Of a stretch of 64,000 bases of DNA, positions 12,086 to 24,118 are shown in pieces; the first letter of the stretch is position 1; the number at the start of each line of letters is the position of its first letter. The stretch is taken from contig MNCI01035103.1 in assembly GCA_015680685.1 (NCBI GenBank), forward strand, positions 48,132-112,131, written 5' to 3'. The notes beneath the pieces are model-generated. The model worked only from the letters and a program-made list of their open reading frames with translations. It was not told the origin of the DNA and ran no database searches. Both the position numbers and the translations under genes were made by a program. This DNA comes from Gnetum montanum. Taxonomy: Eukaryota > Streptophyta > Gnetopsida > Gnetales > Gnetaceae.

Positions 12086-13760
12086 ATGACTAAGAACAAA
12101 GAAAATATGATCAAGATTGAGATGGAGATGATAGAAGGCCCCATCCCAGAGATGGAAGGAAAGAGCATAGACAATAAGAAGAGGAAGAAGAGCATCATCA
12201 AAAAATATGGCATAGAAGGTCACATCATAGGAGACATGGCCATGATAGGGGCCACCATGAATATAATGACTATGATGAACTGCTACTTTTTATGAGGAGC
12301 ATAATATATATTTTAGAGGTAGTTCATATTCCTAAAAGAAATTAGAGCATTAACTATATCAAACAACTTGATATGAAAAACATTGCTAGATTTGGAGGGT
12401 ATAATGTTGATCCACAACATCATCTACAAGCCTTCCATGATGCTTGTGCTTGAAAAAATATTGAAAATAAGTGATATAAACTAAAATTGTTTCCTAGAAT
12501 ACTTATCACAAAAGAAAAAATTTAATATCAGTCTTTAAAGTTAGAATCTATTCATAGATAAAGTACAATGCTAATGTTATTTAACTATAAGTATCAGATC
12601 TATTCTAGGGTACCCAACTTGAGGGAAAAAATTTAAGGATGGAAACAAGGTAATCATCAATCCCTTGATACATCCTTTACTAGGTACTACTCTCTTTTGC
12701 ACCAATGCACATTCCATGAGTTTCCTCAAAGGGAACAACTTTGCCACATGATAGATGGGCCCATAAACAAAATCAAAAAAGCTCTTAATGTTTATTCCTA
12801 AAGGAGATTATCAAAAATAAGGGTCCATTGGACTCAAAGGCTTATTGATCAAGTGGCCAAGGAAGAGGAAGAACTTAGAAAGAGAGAAAGTATGAAGGAG
12901 TAAACAAAGATCCCTTCATTCACAAAGAGAGGTACGTTTCTCTAATCTAAAGGAGGAAGAAACACTAGCCAGATTAGTACAAAGGAAAACCTTGTTAATC
13001 CAAAAATCTATTATAGAGATATTAGCCAAGGTGAAAAAAATGTTAGAATCCTTAGATGAGAAATTCCAAAAAACTCTAAATATTGTGAAGGAGAAAATGG
13101 TGCAGGAAATCAAGATAAAGATTGAAGGAGAAGAAGGGATGTAGGCAAACCCTACTATTAGTAGAAAGGTAAGGCTACAATAGTTGACGATATTGCAAAT
13201 TTAGAGACAGATCAAGAAGGATGTAACATATGATAACATGAACATCCCAAGGAATAATGTCCCATGTTGTTACAATTTAATAGATCTAGAGTGTATGTTT
13301 TAAATCTAAAATTTGCACAAAGACAACACCTAAGAGATTGTCTTATTCATAGTGCAATTATCAACAACAATTCCACCAACCATAGTATTATCAAGTGGAG
13401 CACCACCTCAACCTCAAGATCATTATCATCAATGGTAACATCCATAGTTATGGGGGATGCCACCACCTATATAGCAAGACCCTTACTGTTAACTAAACCC
13501 ATATGTCTATTATGTCTAACAACCTGTATCTTCTGATGGTTCTACAAGCTACATCTCTTTTTCCCATCACTATTAGCCCTCTAAATATCATTGAATAAAT
13601 ACTCCATAAGCTAAATCTTCTACCATTTATCCTCCTCTTTATTAACCATAACACCCCACACCTTCCACTTCCATTCCCTTGCCACTTGCACCACCTATGC
13701 AAGGTGAAATCCCACTATAGCCTAAGCAATACAATGCTAAGAGGGCCATGAACTTTCTAT
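12086..13760 (+). pseudogene. gag: Decayed gag of G1b
   Basis: The charged N-terminal segment is open for 69 codons at 12086-12295 (Met/Lys/Glu-rich). The capsid-like region follows at about 12370-12900 (GG.N.DPQHHLQAFHDAC in G1 style), then a coiled, charged segment, the Cys/His cluster near 13215-13260 (EHPKE.CP) and a Pro/Tyr/His-rich tail. Stops and frameshifts throughout. Confidence 0.7.
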
Positions 13761-14039
13761 AAAATTACCATTCAAGTGGTCTTGAGCATAAGCCTAAGAA
13801 AAGGACTTTCTTTAGATCCAATAGTTCATCTAAATCCTTATAGGTGCTTGTAACTACTAACCCTTCATAATTTTTTTCATAAATTACTAATAAGCCACGT
13901 ACAAACGCAAAGTCCTAAGAAATGCATACTATCATGTTAACACTTGTAGTTACTAACTGAATTAAGGTAGTATATCTTTAAGAGAAAAGGTCTAATCCTT
14001 GAAGTCCCCTAATCTACTTTTAGATTATAGGAAATGAAC

Positions 14040-14420
14040 CATGTAAAGCTCTACTAGACTCAAGTTTTTGGATAAACTTATTCTTCTAAAAGATGTACAA
14101 AATATGGAACCTACCTCCACTAAAGAAATATAATATCATGTTGGAGCTCAATGATCAATCCATCACCACTCCTTTAGGATTAGTAGGGAATGTTATGATC
14201 ATAAGTTCTAGATGCTCTTATCTAGCAAATTTCATGGTAATACATGTGGACAACTATAAGAGAAACTTCCCAATCATCATGTGAATAGCTTACCTAAGCA
14301 AAATTGATGCCATGCTAGGGATCAAAGACTTGGATATCTCTAAGAAAAATGACTTTGGAAGAGTAAAGAAAAAGAGGGTTCCATGCATCATGCACTATGA
14401 TATAGGGTGCCATCACGTGC
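14040..14420 (+). pseudogene. pol: Decayed aspartic protease of G1b
   Basis: Retropepsin-like domain. LLDSSF near 14045 occupies the place of the catalytic DSG/DLGS motif and looks mutated. The following 63-codon open stretch (14093-14284) contains YKIWNLPPLKK and TTPLGLVGNV, which align with the G1d protease (AWNLPQLKK, TIPLGLV). Ends near the conserved KRVPCIM. Not functional. Confidence 0.72.
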
Positions 14421-14959
14421 AACAAATTTGAGCTATTCAAAGTACATCAATCACAGCATGTAATAAGTATGTTGAAATTTCAAATGTTTAAATGTGCCTA
14501 TATGTAGTAGCCACAAAACAAGAAGGTATCTAGTGGCTAAAAATGGATGATATCTTTAGTTCACCAATGTTCATGGAACCAATTGAGCTTCTTAGAAGTG
14601 TTTACATCAATAAGATGGATGAAATGGAGCAAATTCAAAGTCAAATATTCCATATAGAAGTAGAAATTGTTTGGAGAAAGTTCAAAATCCCTAATGATTT
14701 CAAAAAATAATTTCTTAACATCAAATCCTTACCAGCAACTCTGGAGTATGTATTTCTTGAAAATGATAAGCCAATAATCATCAATGCTAATCTCACTAAA
14801 GAATGAAAATGGAAACTACTAAAAGTTATAAATAAATGACCAATAGTTTTTACATTGTTATATGATGAATTAACTAGAATAGATATGTATATTGCTAACA
14901 ATAGATATATATGAACTCCACCATCAAATCCAAAAGACAACTATAGAGAATATGGAATA

Positions 14960-16090
14960 CAAATTTGAAACAATTTGTTAAAAATGAAGTAGAAAAACTT
15001 CTTGAGTTTAGGGTTCATATATCCTATGGTAGATAGTAAATGGTAAGTTTACTCATTATTCTGCCAAAGAAAGGACAATGGAGTGTCTGCATTAACTTCA
15101 ATATATTAAACATGGTCACATTCAAAGATCATTTTCTATTACAATTTGTGGACCAACTATTGGATACAACTGTAAGATACCATTACTAAATTTTTATCTA
15201 TGAATATAATGACTACAACAAAATCCAAATTTTTCTAGAGGACTAGGCCAAGATAACTTTCACAAGTCATTCAAGGACTTTTTCATATAAAAAATTGCTC
15301 TTTAGCCCCTGTAATACTTATGCAACCTTCCAATGCCTAGTCCTAAGCATCTTTTAGTAGCAAATTGGTAGTAGTTTGGAAGTCTTCATGGATGACTTCT
15401 CCATCTATGTTACCAACTTTGAACAAGCATTAGACCACCTTGAGCAAGTGCTAAAATGATGTGTAGAAACAAAGTTGTAGCTCAATGGGTAGAAAAGTCC
15501 CTTGATGGTCCAAGATGAAATCATCTTGGGGCATAGGATTTTAAGGAAAGGAATTAAGGTGGACCCTAAAAAAGTAAGGATCATTTAAGGAATAATAACA
15601 CAACCTCAAAAAGTCAAAGATGTGAGATCATTCCATGGTCATAAAGGTTACTATAGGTGCCTCATCAAAAATTTCTCTAAAACTACAAAACCTCTAATGG
15701 AACTTAAAAATAAGGATGCAGTCTTTGAATGAACCAAATAATTTAAATAAGCATTTCAACACTTAAACAAAAATTTGGTAGAGACTCTATTTCTACATTT
15801 CCTAGATTGGTCCAAAAAAATCCATATCATGACAGATGTATCTAACTATGCCTTGGAAGTAGTGTTTACACAAATGGATAATCAAAAACATTCATACTAT
15901 ATTATTAGACAAGCAACAACATTATGGATGCATAACTTAACTACACCACCACTAAAAAAGAACTCATGGTGGTGATGTATGCCTTAGAAAAATTCAAGCA
16001 TTATGTGCTTGGATACCAAATTTCTAGGAATACAAACCATAGGGCAATCCACTTTCTTATGAAAAAACCAGTGATAAGCTCTTGTGTTAT
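14960..16090 (+). pseudogene. pol: Decayed reverse transcriptase and RNase H of G1b
   Basis: RT begins with remnants of the fingers (LPKKGQWSVCINF near 15060). The catalytic motif is EVFMDDFSIY at 15379-15408, so the two palm aspartates are still readable. A connection segment follows (GIKVDPKKVRII, VRSFHGHKGYYR). RNase H follows with IMTDVSNYALEVVF near 15826-15867, where the first catalytic Asp is kept. Stops and shifts interrupt every subdomain. This order (RT then RNase H) is standard for Ty3/gypsy. Confidence 0.82.
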
Positions 16091-16099
16091 ACAAGGTTT

Positions 16100-17390
16100 A
16101 GTAATCTTATAAGAATTTGACCTCACTATGGTGGATAGAAAATGAATTGAGAATATAGTTGCAGATCATTTTTATTTGTCAAGATGGGATAGCAATGATA
16201 AGAAAGATCCTTTATTTGACCAATTTCTAGATGAATTCCTCTTTGCAAAGTCCATCTCAGCTCATGTACAAAGGGCCAAAAATTTGCATGACAAGTTCCT
16301 CTCATATCTACTAACATAGGAGACTCCTATAAAAAGGCATCATAGGAAGAAATAGAAATTTCTTCACCAAGTCAAAAATTACATGGAGATTGAAGGCAAC
16401 CTTTATAAGGTTTATCCTAATGAATTCATACAATAGTGTGTACCTAATTCAAATCAATTAAGAGTCCTACAGGATGCTCATGAATGTCTTTATATGGGAC
16501 ACTACGTAGAAGGAGAATAGTTAGAAAAATCCTTATGGTACAATAATTCTCACCAAAAATCTTCAAGATTGATCATCATCTCTCTCATTCATGCAAAAGA
16601 TATTAATGAGATGGAAGAATAATCATCTAAATGAAAGCACCCCAATAGTAAATTCAACCACTAGATCCTTTGAGCCTTTGAGGAATTAATTTCATAGAAC
16701 CCATCACTCTCATGTCCAATGGAAAATGCTATATTAGATTTATTTTTGACTACTATACCAAGTGAGATGAAGCTATAGCCACATCTAACTGTACATTCAC
16801 CACTGTAGCGCAATTCTTTTAACAACAGGTGATAAACAGGTTTGGTATACCTAGAGCATGAATTTTTTTATAATAGAAAATATTTCAAAGGTTCTATCTT
16901 TTAAAATTTAATGCAACTCTTGGTGGTGCAACATAAACTTACAACACCTTATCATCCTCAAGCCAATGATCAAGTAGAGATCACTAATAGGGAAATTAGA
17001 AAAATGCTATTGCAATCCATCAATAAATATTGGAAAATTTGAAGCACCAAAATCAAAAATGTCGTCTAGCTATATCACTTAACATGAAAAATTCCTTTAG
17101 GATACTTTTCCTATGATTTAGTGTATGGAAAGTTACCTAAACTTTTAATTTAAACAAGACTCAATACACTCATAGTGGTCTTTGAACATAACATAGATAC
17201 TAATCTAGAAGAAAAAGAACAACTCATGACACTCAATGTGCTTGATGAAAATAGAAGAGTAGCACTAATGATAAATAAAGTGCACAAGGCATATAATAGA
17301 CAATGTCATGATGCACACATAAAAAAAGTGATATCCAAACTAGGAGTGAAGGTTCTCTATTGGAATCCCATGCATGTGCTGCAATGAACT
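16100..17390 (+). pseudogene. pol: Decayed integrase of G1b
   Basis: The zinc-binding N-terminal part is around 16380-16600 (DAHECLYMGHY). The catalytic core is around 16680-17150, ending in HKLTTPYHPQANDQVEITN (16930-16990), the typical plant Ty3/gypsy core end with the catalytic Glu context. A better preserved C-terminal stretch of 70 codons (17175-17387) follows the VYGKLPKLL motif. Multiple stops. Confidence 0.8.
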
Positions 17391-17399
17391 AAGTTCTAG

Positions 17400-19010
17400 A
17401 CATTATGAAAAGAACCTTACATTATTCATTCAACTTTTTATTTTAAGGCTATGATAATTTACCATCCAACAAGTCCTCAAAAGCACATGTTAGTCAACAT
17501 CCACTAACTTAAATCATTCATAGAATTCCAAGTAATCACCAATAAGACTAACACCTCTAACTAAAAATAAGCACACCGATTTTTCAAATCTCCTTCTTCC
17601 AACTTAGTCTTAGGGGAGATATCCACCTACCATAAAATATTGATGATGATAAGTGATTTTTCTTCTTTTTTTTTTACAAAATTCTTTATATATTATCCAT
17701 TTTATTAATATTTTATTTATTATTTTATATATTTTCCATTTTTTTTTGTTATTCGCTTTTTCTTTTCTTGTTGTTTTCATTTAGTTTCATTTAAAATCTC
17801 AGATTTTTTTCATAGCTAATACAAAATTTTGAAAATTTTTGAACACAACTATTAAAGTTATGATTGATTTATAAAAGGTTACATTTTTTATTATATTATG
17901 CTCTCTAATAACACTTCATATATTCCATGTAGAGTCTACATCATGGAACAATGGGGTTTTTTCACATTACAACCAAAAGTAACATATGATCTAGCTATCC
18001 AAGGAACTTGAAAAAGACCAAGTAAAAATGGAAAAGGGTTTGTTCTCAAGGGAATTTGATGTGTTCTTGTCTCCACTACCTTATTCAATTTCATGGATCT
18101 TCATAGGTATATTATCACTCCTATTATCGACCATAAAAAAAGCATCTTTTTGCATGATGTAATTTCTATAAAAGAAATAAAGAATAACAAGAATTCAAAG
18201 AACATCCCTTAGAAAATATCATGGGCTACAAGAATTGAGAAACTCATCTTACCCATACCTAAAAACACCCCTCTAACTAAAGCCCTACCTACTTTCTTCT
18301 TCTATTTTCTTCCTCTCTTGGAGTAATGATTGTCCTTTTTGGTTGTCATGGGTTCTTCATGATAAAAGAAAAAGGGATATGTTAATATGATATTATTGTA
18401 ATTGAAATGGAATTGGTCTTCACTTGGAATGAATCGATATTGGATCATCTTAATCATAAATTTTCCCAAGAATCTTGTATTACTAGGATGCAAATTATCC
18501 ATCCATCACTTTCTATCTACCAATCACTCAATCCACCTTCTATCATCTCACTACCTCAGAACATAGTAAATTAATAGTTTTATATTCTAGTCCACATAAT
18601 TGTAAAATAATTTCTCATATGGGTAGGGAATTTAACTTGGAAAAATAATTCATCATCCTAGGTACCTACAAACTCCTTGAAATAAGGTTATGTAAGGGCA
18701 TATGAGGCATACATATAATTTGGGGAGGATCCACCTAAATCTTTTTTGGTTTACCTTAAGTTAAATTCCATAACCATAGGCCAATTGTAAACTCAATCAT
18801 CTTGACAACTTAACACATCTAGTTTTTTCTCCACTTAAGCATCAAAAACATTCCCAAATAACTCATCCCATGTGCTCAAATTGCTTCAAGTTCTTAAAAT
18901 CATACCTTAAATTATGTTTTTTCTATGATTCTCTACTTTTTTTTCTTCCATTGGGCTCTTGTTTTGACCTCAAACTCATTCAAATTTCCTCAAAATCCTT
19001 AAGTGAAAAA
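17400..19010 (+). other. 3' noncoding region of G1b
   Basis: No coding signal. The stretch 18000-18320 aligns with 50090-50420 of G1d (shared GGGCTACAAG and CCCTCTAACTAA.GCCCT), so this noncoding region is an ancestral component of G1 elements. The 17-nt motif lies at 18718-18734. Confidence 0.65.
18718..18734 (+). other. Conserved 17-nt G1 motif (copy 2)
   Basis: Reads ATTTGGGGAGGATCCAC, in the same relative position as in the other four G1 elements and about 300 bp before the internal promoter-like block. Confidence 0.65.
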
Positions 19011-19019
19011 TTCATGTAA

Positions 19020-19110
19020 ATAGCTACATTGACACATCCCCATTGACATAGATAGCTTAGTCAACAGAGCCCCATTGACATAGCATAAAAATCCTACATA
19101 TATGCACAAC
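19020..19110 (+). promoter_or_regulatory. Internal promoter-like block upstream of ORF2 (G1b)
   Basis: CATTGACA occurs three times (near 19028, 19041 and 19072) before a TATA-like CTACATATATGC at 19094-19105. GACACATCCCCATTGAC at 19031-19047 matches 14 of 17 bases of the start of this element's own LTR at 23718-23734. G1b has lost the GATATC motif set in both places, so block and LTR have kept pace. Confidence 0.5.
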
Positions 19111-19599
19111 ACTTAGCTCATTTTTTACCACTTCTTCTAAACACAGTCAGAGTCTTTGTCATTTTCTAGAGCTCAATAGCTTTACAATAGCCATAACTTC
19201 CATACCACTTATTCAATTTCACCCATGCTTTGATCCTCAAGCTATCAAAGGTACGCTTTATGCCATGGAGGCATTAAATACTAGTTTACAAAAAAGTTTT
19301 TGAAATTTTTGTAACTTTTCATGACTAAGATATTAAAATGATACTAAATTAATGATAATAAGAGATAATATCAATAATCAGCCTTCATTAGAATGTAAAT
19401 AAAATAATACCATAAGCCTGCTATCACTAAATAAGGACTTAACAATGAACATAACTTGATCAAACAAAGAAAGGTATCAAAGAAACAAAGGTTATGCATA
19501 AGAACTAATCTTGGGTTATGTTTGTGATTACATATGGCATTCAAAATATGAACATAAGTAGGATGACCATCAAAGTTTTGAAAACATTAGCCATGAGGA

Positions 19600-22210
19600 G
19601 GAATAACTAACAAAAATATCAACAATAACCGTAGAAGCAAGCATCTAAAGTTACTAATGCTACCAGGTTCGTATGGGAGAAGCCTGAGGTGGAATCTATC
19701 TAACAAATTTGTATAGTTGAAATAAGATAATTCATGCAAATGAAGTTCCAAGGCCAAGCTCTAACCTAGAGGTGACACTTATGGAAGCCTTCTTAGAGAA
19801 GGTTGAAACTAAGAAGATTTAAATATTCATCCTATAGGTGCTAAACTTCAAACCATTCCTAGTCCTCACATCAAAAGATATTTAAACACAACTACAAGAG
19901 TCTTCACTATGATCCATTCTCTCTAACAGTGGGAAATGAAACATTGAAGAAACCTAACTCTTCTAGAATAATCAATAAGGAGATGCCACTGTTAAAATAA
20001 AGGACATCACCATCTCCTACTTAGTTGAAACCATAGCAAAAGCTCTCAAGTTGTCCAATACTAGAAAAATGTTAATAGAGATCTCCACCCAAGAAAATCT
20101 AAAGGCTAAAAAGAAGTGCATTAAGTGATGGTATGGAGTGGACCACGACAAGTATGGTAGCCTAACCAAGATGTAACATGCATATTTTAAAACCATAGCC
20201 TATCACCTAAATCCAATATTAAGGCCTAATAAGGGAACAACCTTCTCTACCCTAGCATGTGTGACTCTAAGTGAGAAATTTCTAGTTAACCCACCTCAAA
20301 AATATTTCAATAAAAATGAGGAGGATAGGAAGATATTTTCCTTTCTGTGCCTAATCAAAACACTTTGTATATTGGAAGGCATAGCTTGCTACTCAAATGA
20401 TATGGTTGGTATGGGCTCCTACATCATCTTGGCAAGAGATGATAAAGGATAAAGCTCTAGCCAAATTTCAAGAAGAGGACCATCACCTCCTCCACCACCT
20501 ATAGCACTGAATATAATACCAAAAGTATTTGCAAGTATAGAAAGAATAAGAAAGCTAAGAGAATAATTGCTTCAATAATATCAAGCTTTTAGAGGGGATG
20601 GAAAATCTTTAATCTACCTTCCAACGATTAGCCACCTAAACAAGGTTACCAGAATTATCAGTTGGCTACGTAGTGGAATGACACCACAATTATTAGCGTA
20701 AATAAAATAGGTGCCTATCCACTCCAACCCTAATTCTAGAGAAGTTACAATTTCTATTGCAGAATAAGAATTTTCTAAAATTTTGGGTAATGTAGTAGGT
20801 ATTTCTATTATGCTAAAAGAAGGAGAAGGAGAAACAGTGCTAGTAATGGTATACAAGGGCCAAGAGATAGTGGTAGAGTTTATGGTGGACTACATTAAAC
20901 AAAATTTGAGTCCTCCTACTACATCTATCCCTAATATCATTATCATGGTAGATGTGCAAGCAACATCTATAGCATGAAGCAAAAGGATAAGCATTTCCAA
21001 AATGAGGAAGTCTTGGAATGATTGGTGGAAGCTAGGTAACTAGTTCTACAAATCTCTAATCTCCTAGAAAATATATCAGCCACTCAATCATAGCTATTAT
21101 AGACAAAGGCTAACTTACTAACTATCAATGTACAACTTGAGGAGGCCACCACTAGTAATCGATCATTGGTTGCTGAAGTTACGAAACTCAAAGTGTGTCT
21201 CTCTAACCCTTCCATTCTCAAGCTAGAACTCAGAAGGGATGAAGCTTTTTGATAGCTTTAACAAAAATATTAAGAGGCTAGGAATATAAAGGAAATTATG
21301 ATCTTTTAGGCATGCTATCAAAAGCTATGGTCAATAACATTGATAATGACCTCTCACAAGTTTACAAGGAAAACTAGGTTTTAACACTTGAGAACCATCT
21401 CCTATGAAATGCTTAGCAACAAAAAGTTTAAATTATGAAGTTTATTTACTAGTAGTAGAAAAAAATTACTAAGATGAGATTGGATCTAAGGAGGTTGGCT
21501 ATAGAAAACTGAAATCTCTCAATGGAAGAGGTTTGGACCCTTCACCAAAAGATTGCAATTAAGGTTGTTCCTAGAGGAATGGAGCCCTGAATTATGAAAG
21601 AGTAAAAAATCACTACAAGGACTAGGAAAGGATGCTTAAATAGGTGAATGAGAAGAAAATAAAGTTAGCCAAGTTGAATGTAAATGACACTATCCAACAA
21701 CTCCAATAGAGAGGTGATGTGTGGCAACCCATCTTTGATGGACGTAACATATATAACCAAGTAGAGATCTACTTGAAGGAGTTCCAAATCAAAGAGATGA
21801 TAGAGTATATGGAGATTTACAACCTTTAATATGAAAACTTAGCAATGCTAACTATGGGGAGGTCCAAAACTTAATTAGAGAAATAAGTGGTCACCACTTA
21901 CTTCATTTATGAGGTATAATTCAAGCTCTACAAGGAGACTGAAGTGAGAAATGTGCAACTTGAGGTTCTCAATAGTAAATTCAATAATTAAAAATATATT
22001 ATTGAGAATCTAAATAGAAGAATAAGTAACTACCATGTGTTATAGAACATTTTCTATATGTTCGATATTGATGTAAACAATTCATACCCTAGTTTATCAA
22101 CATGAAGAAAATGTTCTTAACACTGTTGTGTCCATGGAATATTTTATCACTAACAGATATAAGCACAATAGCCTAGACTATTCATGATCCATGTGAAAAA
22201 TAAGATAAAA
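19600..22210 (+). pseudogene. ORF2 of G1b, decayed
   Basis: Homologous to ORF2 of G1a and G1c. The N-terminal domain lies around 19860-20260 (SGKWN.EET, ETIAKALKLSN, AYFKTIAYHL). A long charged coiled-coil region runs from about 20980 to 22050. The conserved C-terminal segment near 22125-22195 (VSMEYFI.N..., reading up to HDP) aligns with G1c 35720-35790. Start not definable because of stops. Its presence behind a full pol shows that ORF2 belongs to the autonomous lineage too. Confidence 0.65.
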
Positions 22211-22250
22211 TGAAGACACTCTTAGATGACTTTTAATTTTTAGCGGTAGC

Positions 22251-23390
22251 TATTGACCTCTTGATATCTCAAAAACTTAAGGAAAATGGAGAACAAAGAA
22301 TGTTTGTTGTGAACAACATGTTTATAGAGACATCAAAACTAAGGACTCAAGAAAAATGAGATCTAAATTAGTTGACAAAGTGAAGACCTTATGAGCCAAG
22401 ATGAGAGCATGATCAAGCATGGTTTGAAACTAAAGACTACAAACCAAATGAAGATGCTCCAAGGATTGGGAAAAATCCAAATTAATGAGAGGAAGCCTCA
22501 AAAACTAGAGTTCAAAGAATTAAGGAGATGTCCCTAGGAAACAATAGGTGTCTCTAGTAGAAACAGAGAAATCATAAGAGACATCTCTCAAAAATAGTAT
22601 ACATCTTCATCTAAAAGTAGACACCTTACTAAATATGTGTCCCTAGAGATTTCCCACTTTAAAATAAGTCATCTCTTCACAATTGAGGTAGATATTAGGT
22701 AGAAGTTCCAACTTAGAAGGAGATGTCTGCACTAGTCATTGGGTAGCCATTACGTAAATTCCAAGGATTTTTCAAAAAATCCGAAGTTATAAGGAGAAGC
22801 CAAATTGTTGTGAATTAAGAAAGTGTTAACATCAAAACTATCATTTTCTAATCTATGGTCTTGTACTCTTGTCCTTCATTGTCATATCATCTACTTGGTT
22901 GTATGTCAATTGTATGTTGAATTGATCTTCAATGACAAGGACTTGTAATTAGAGTTACATTCTTTTTTCGTATATTTTCTTCATGTTGTTGCCTTGTAGG
23001 GTTGATGTGCTTCTTACAAGAAGACATCTTTACTGAGCTTGTCATGATTCTATGGGATTAAGTGGTTTTGCTTCACCAAAACACTTTGGAGTAGAGCTCA
23101 ATTTTGTAAAGATTGTGAGATCCTTGAAACCACATTCTAAACTTGTTGGGACCTTGTAATGTTAAGTGGTTTTGTAGCAACAAAACACTTGAGTTTGGAG
23201 CTTAGTGCTTGTATAGGGTGTGATGCCCTTCAAACCACATTTGATAGAGAAATAAAGTCTAGAGATGTGCACAAATTTTACCCTTTGAGTGTGGAAGTAC
23301 ACAAGTTAGGAAACCACATAAAATTTAATGTGATCTATGGTAGGTATGATTTTAATTGGAAACTTATTCATCACCCGTTCTAAGTTCTCG
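22251..23390 (+). repeat. Solo S-family (SIRE-like copia) LTR
   Basis: Starts TATTGACCTCTTGATATCTC, the decayed form of the S1 LTR start TGTTGACCCTTTGATATGTC, and ends soon after AACTTATTCATCACCC, matching the inner end of the S1 LTRs. No internal S sequence accompanies it, and the G1b C-terminal ORF2 / 3' sequence continues on both sides, so it is a solo LTR. The right end is uncertain by about 15 bp. The 74-codon open stretch inside it (23159-23383) has no recognisable product. Confidence 0.75.
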
Positions 23391-23671
23391 ATCCTCAGCA
23401 AGAGCAGGATAGCCAACTTCTCCAACAATATTAAGAGACCACAAGAGCCTCCACCTCTACGCATAATGTAAAGATTTCATTCTATCTTCATTCATCCAAA
23501 TAAAAACCTATTATTTTTTCAAGTGTCCTCATTCTTTGTAAATTATAGTAATTTTGTAAATTGTAGACACTAAATAGTCATTTAGATAGTGAATCAATCA
23601 ATTAGTTCCATACTTCCATAAATTTTTAAGAAAATCTATCACATTTTTGTTCACTCAAGCACAAGTTTTTA

Positions 23672-23687
23672 GTCAATTGTGGGGGTA
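23672..23687 (+). other. Polypurine tract of G1b
   Basis: Reads CAATTGTGGGGGTA directly before the LTR start at 23688, matching the family tract GTCATGGGGGTA. Confidence 0.75.
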
Positions 23688-24118
23688 TGAAAAAATATAA
23701 AATATTACAACTATGTCAACACATGCCCATTGATGCATCCTTACCATCACATTTAAGGATGCATTGGTACATGTGCATCAATGCTAATGTAGTCATTACC
23801 TATCTAAGTGCATACACCTACTACATTTATGGCACAATTTGATAAATTATTTAGCTAGAGTTTGAATGTTTCTTTTTATAGAACTTAATAAACCTTCTCT
23901 ATGAGTGCCTAAAACTTGGATTGAAGTGATTGTATGGCATTTTCTTTGAGTATAATATACACTTAGACACAATTGAATGAATGACAATAACATCAAGATT
24001 TTTCTATCCATTGTAGCACATAGATTAGTATTGGTGCCTACTTTGGACCACACTACTTGAATAACATTTTATTAAATGCAAGAAAATGTCAGTGTGTAAA
24101 ATATTTATTTAGAACCAA
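23688..24118 (+). repeat. Partial 3' LTR of G1b
   Basis: Begins TGAAAAAATAT. The R region (about 23930-24020) aligns with the R region of G1c around 26360-26460 (TTAGACACA.., AAGATTTTT, CCATTGTAGCA). U3 carries CATTGATGCATCC-type inverted repeats instead of GATATC. It stops at 24118 where T1 inserted; the rest would lie beyond the window. Confidence 0.7.

Larger units (their letters stand above)
11815..24118 (+). mobile_element. G1b: autonomous-type Ty3/gypsy element with ORF2, 5' LTR missing
   Basis: Plus-strand order: gag, protease, RT, RNase H, integrase, 3' noncoding region with the 17-nt motif, internal promoter-like block, ORF2, polypurine tract, and the first 430 bp of a 3' LTR cut at 24118 by T1. 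An S-family solo LTR (22251-~23390) sits at the end of ORF2. No 5' LTR or primer site could be found between the minisatellite and gag. RT and integrase motifs (FMDDFS, YHPQAN) place it with plant Ty3/gypsy elements of the Athila/Tat grouping (inference). It is the only element here that has both pol and ORF2. Confidence 0.8.
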
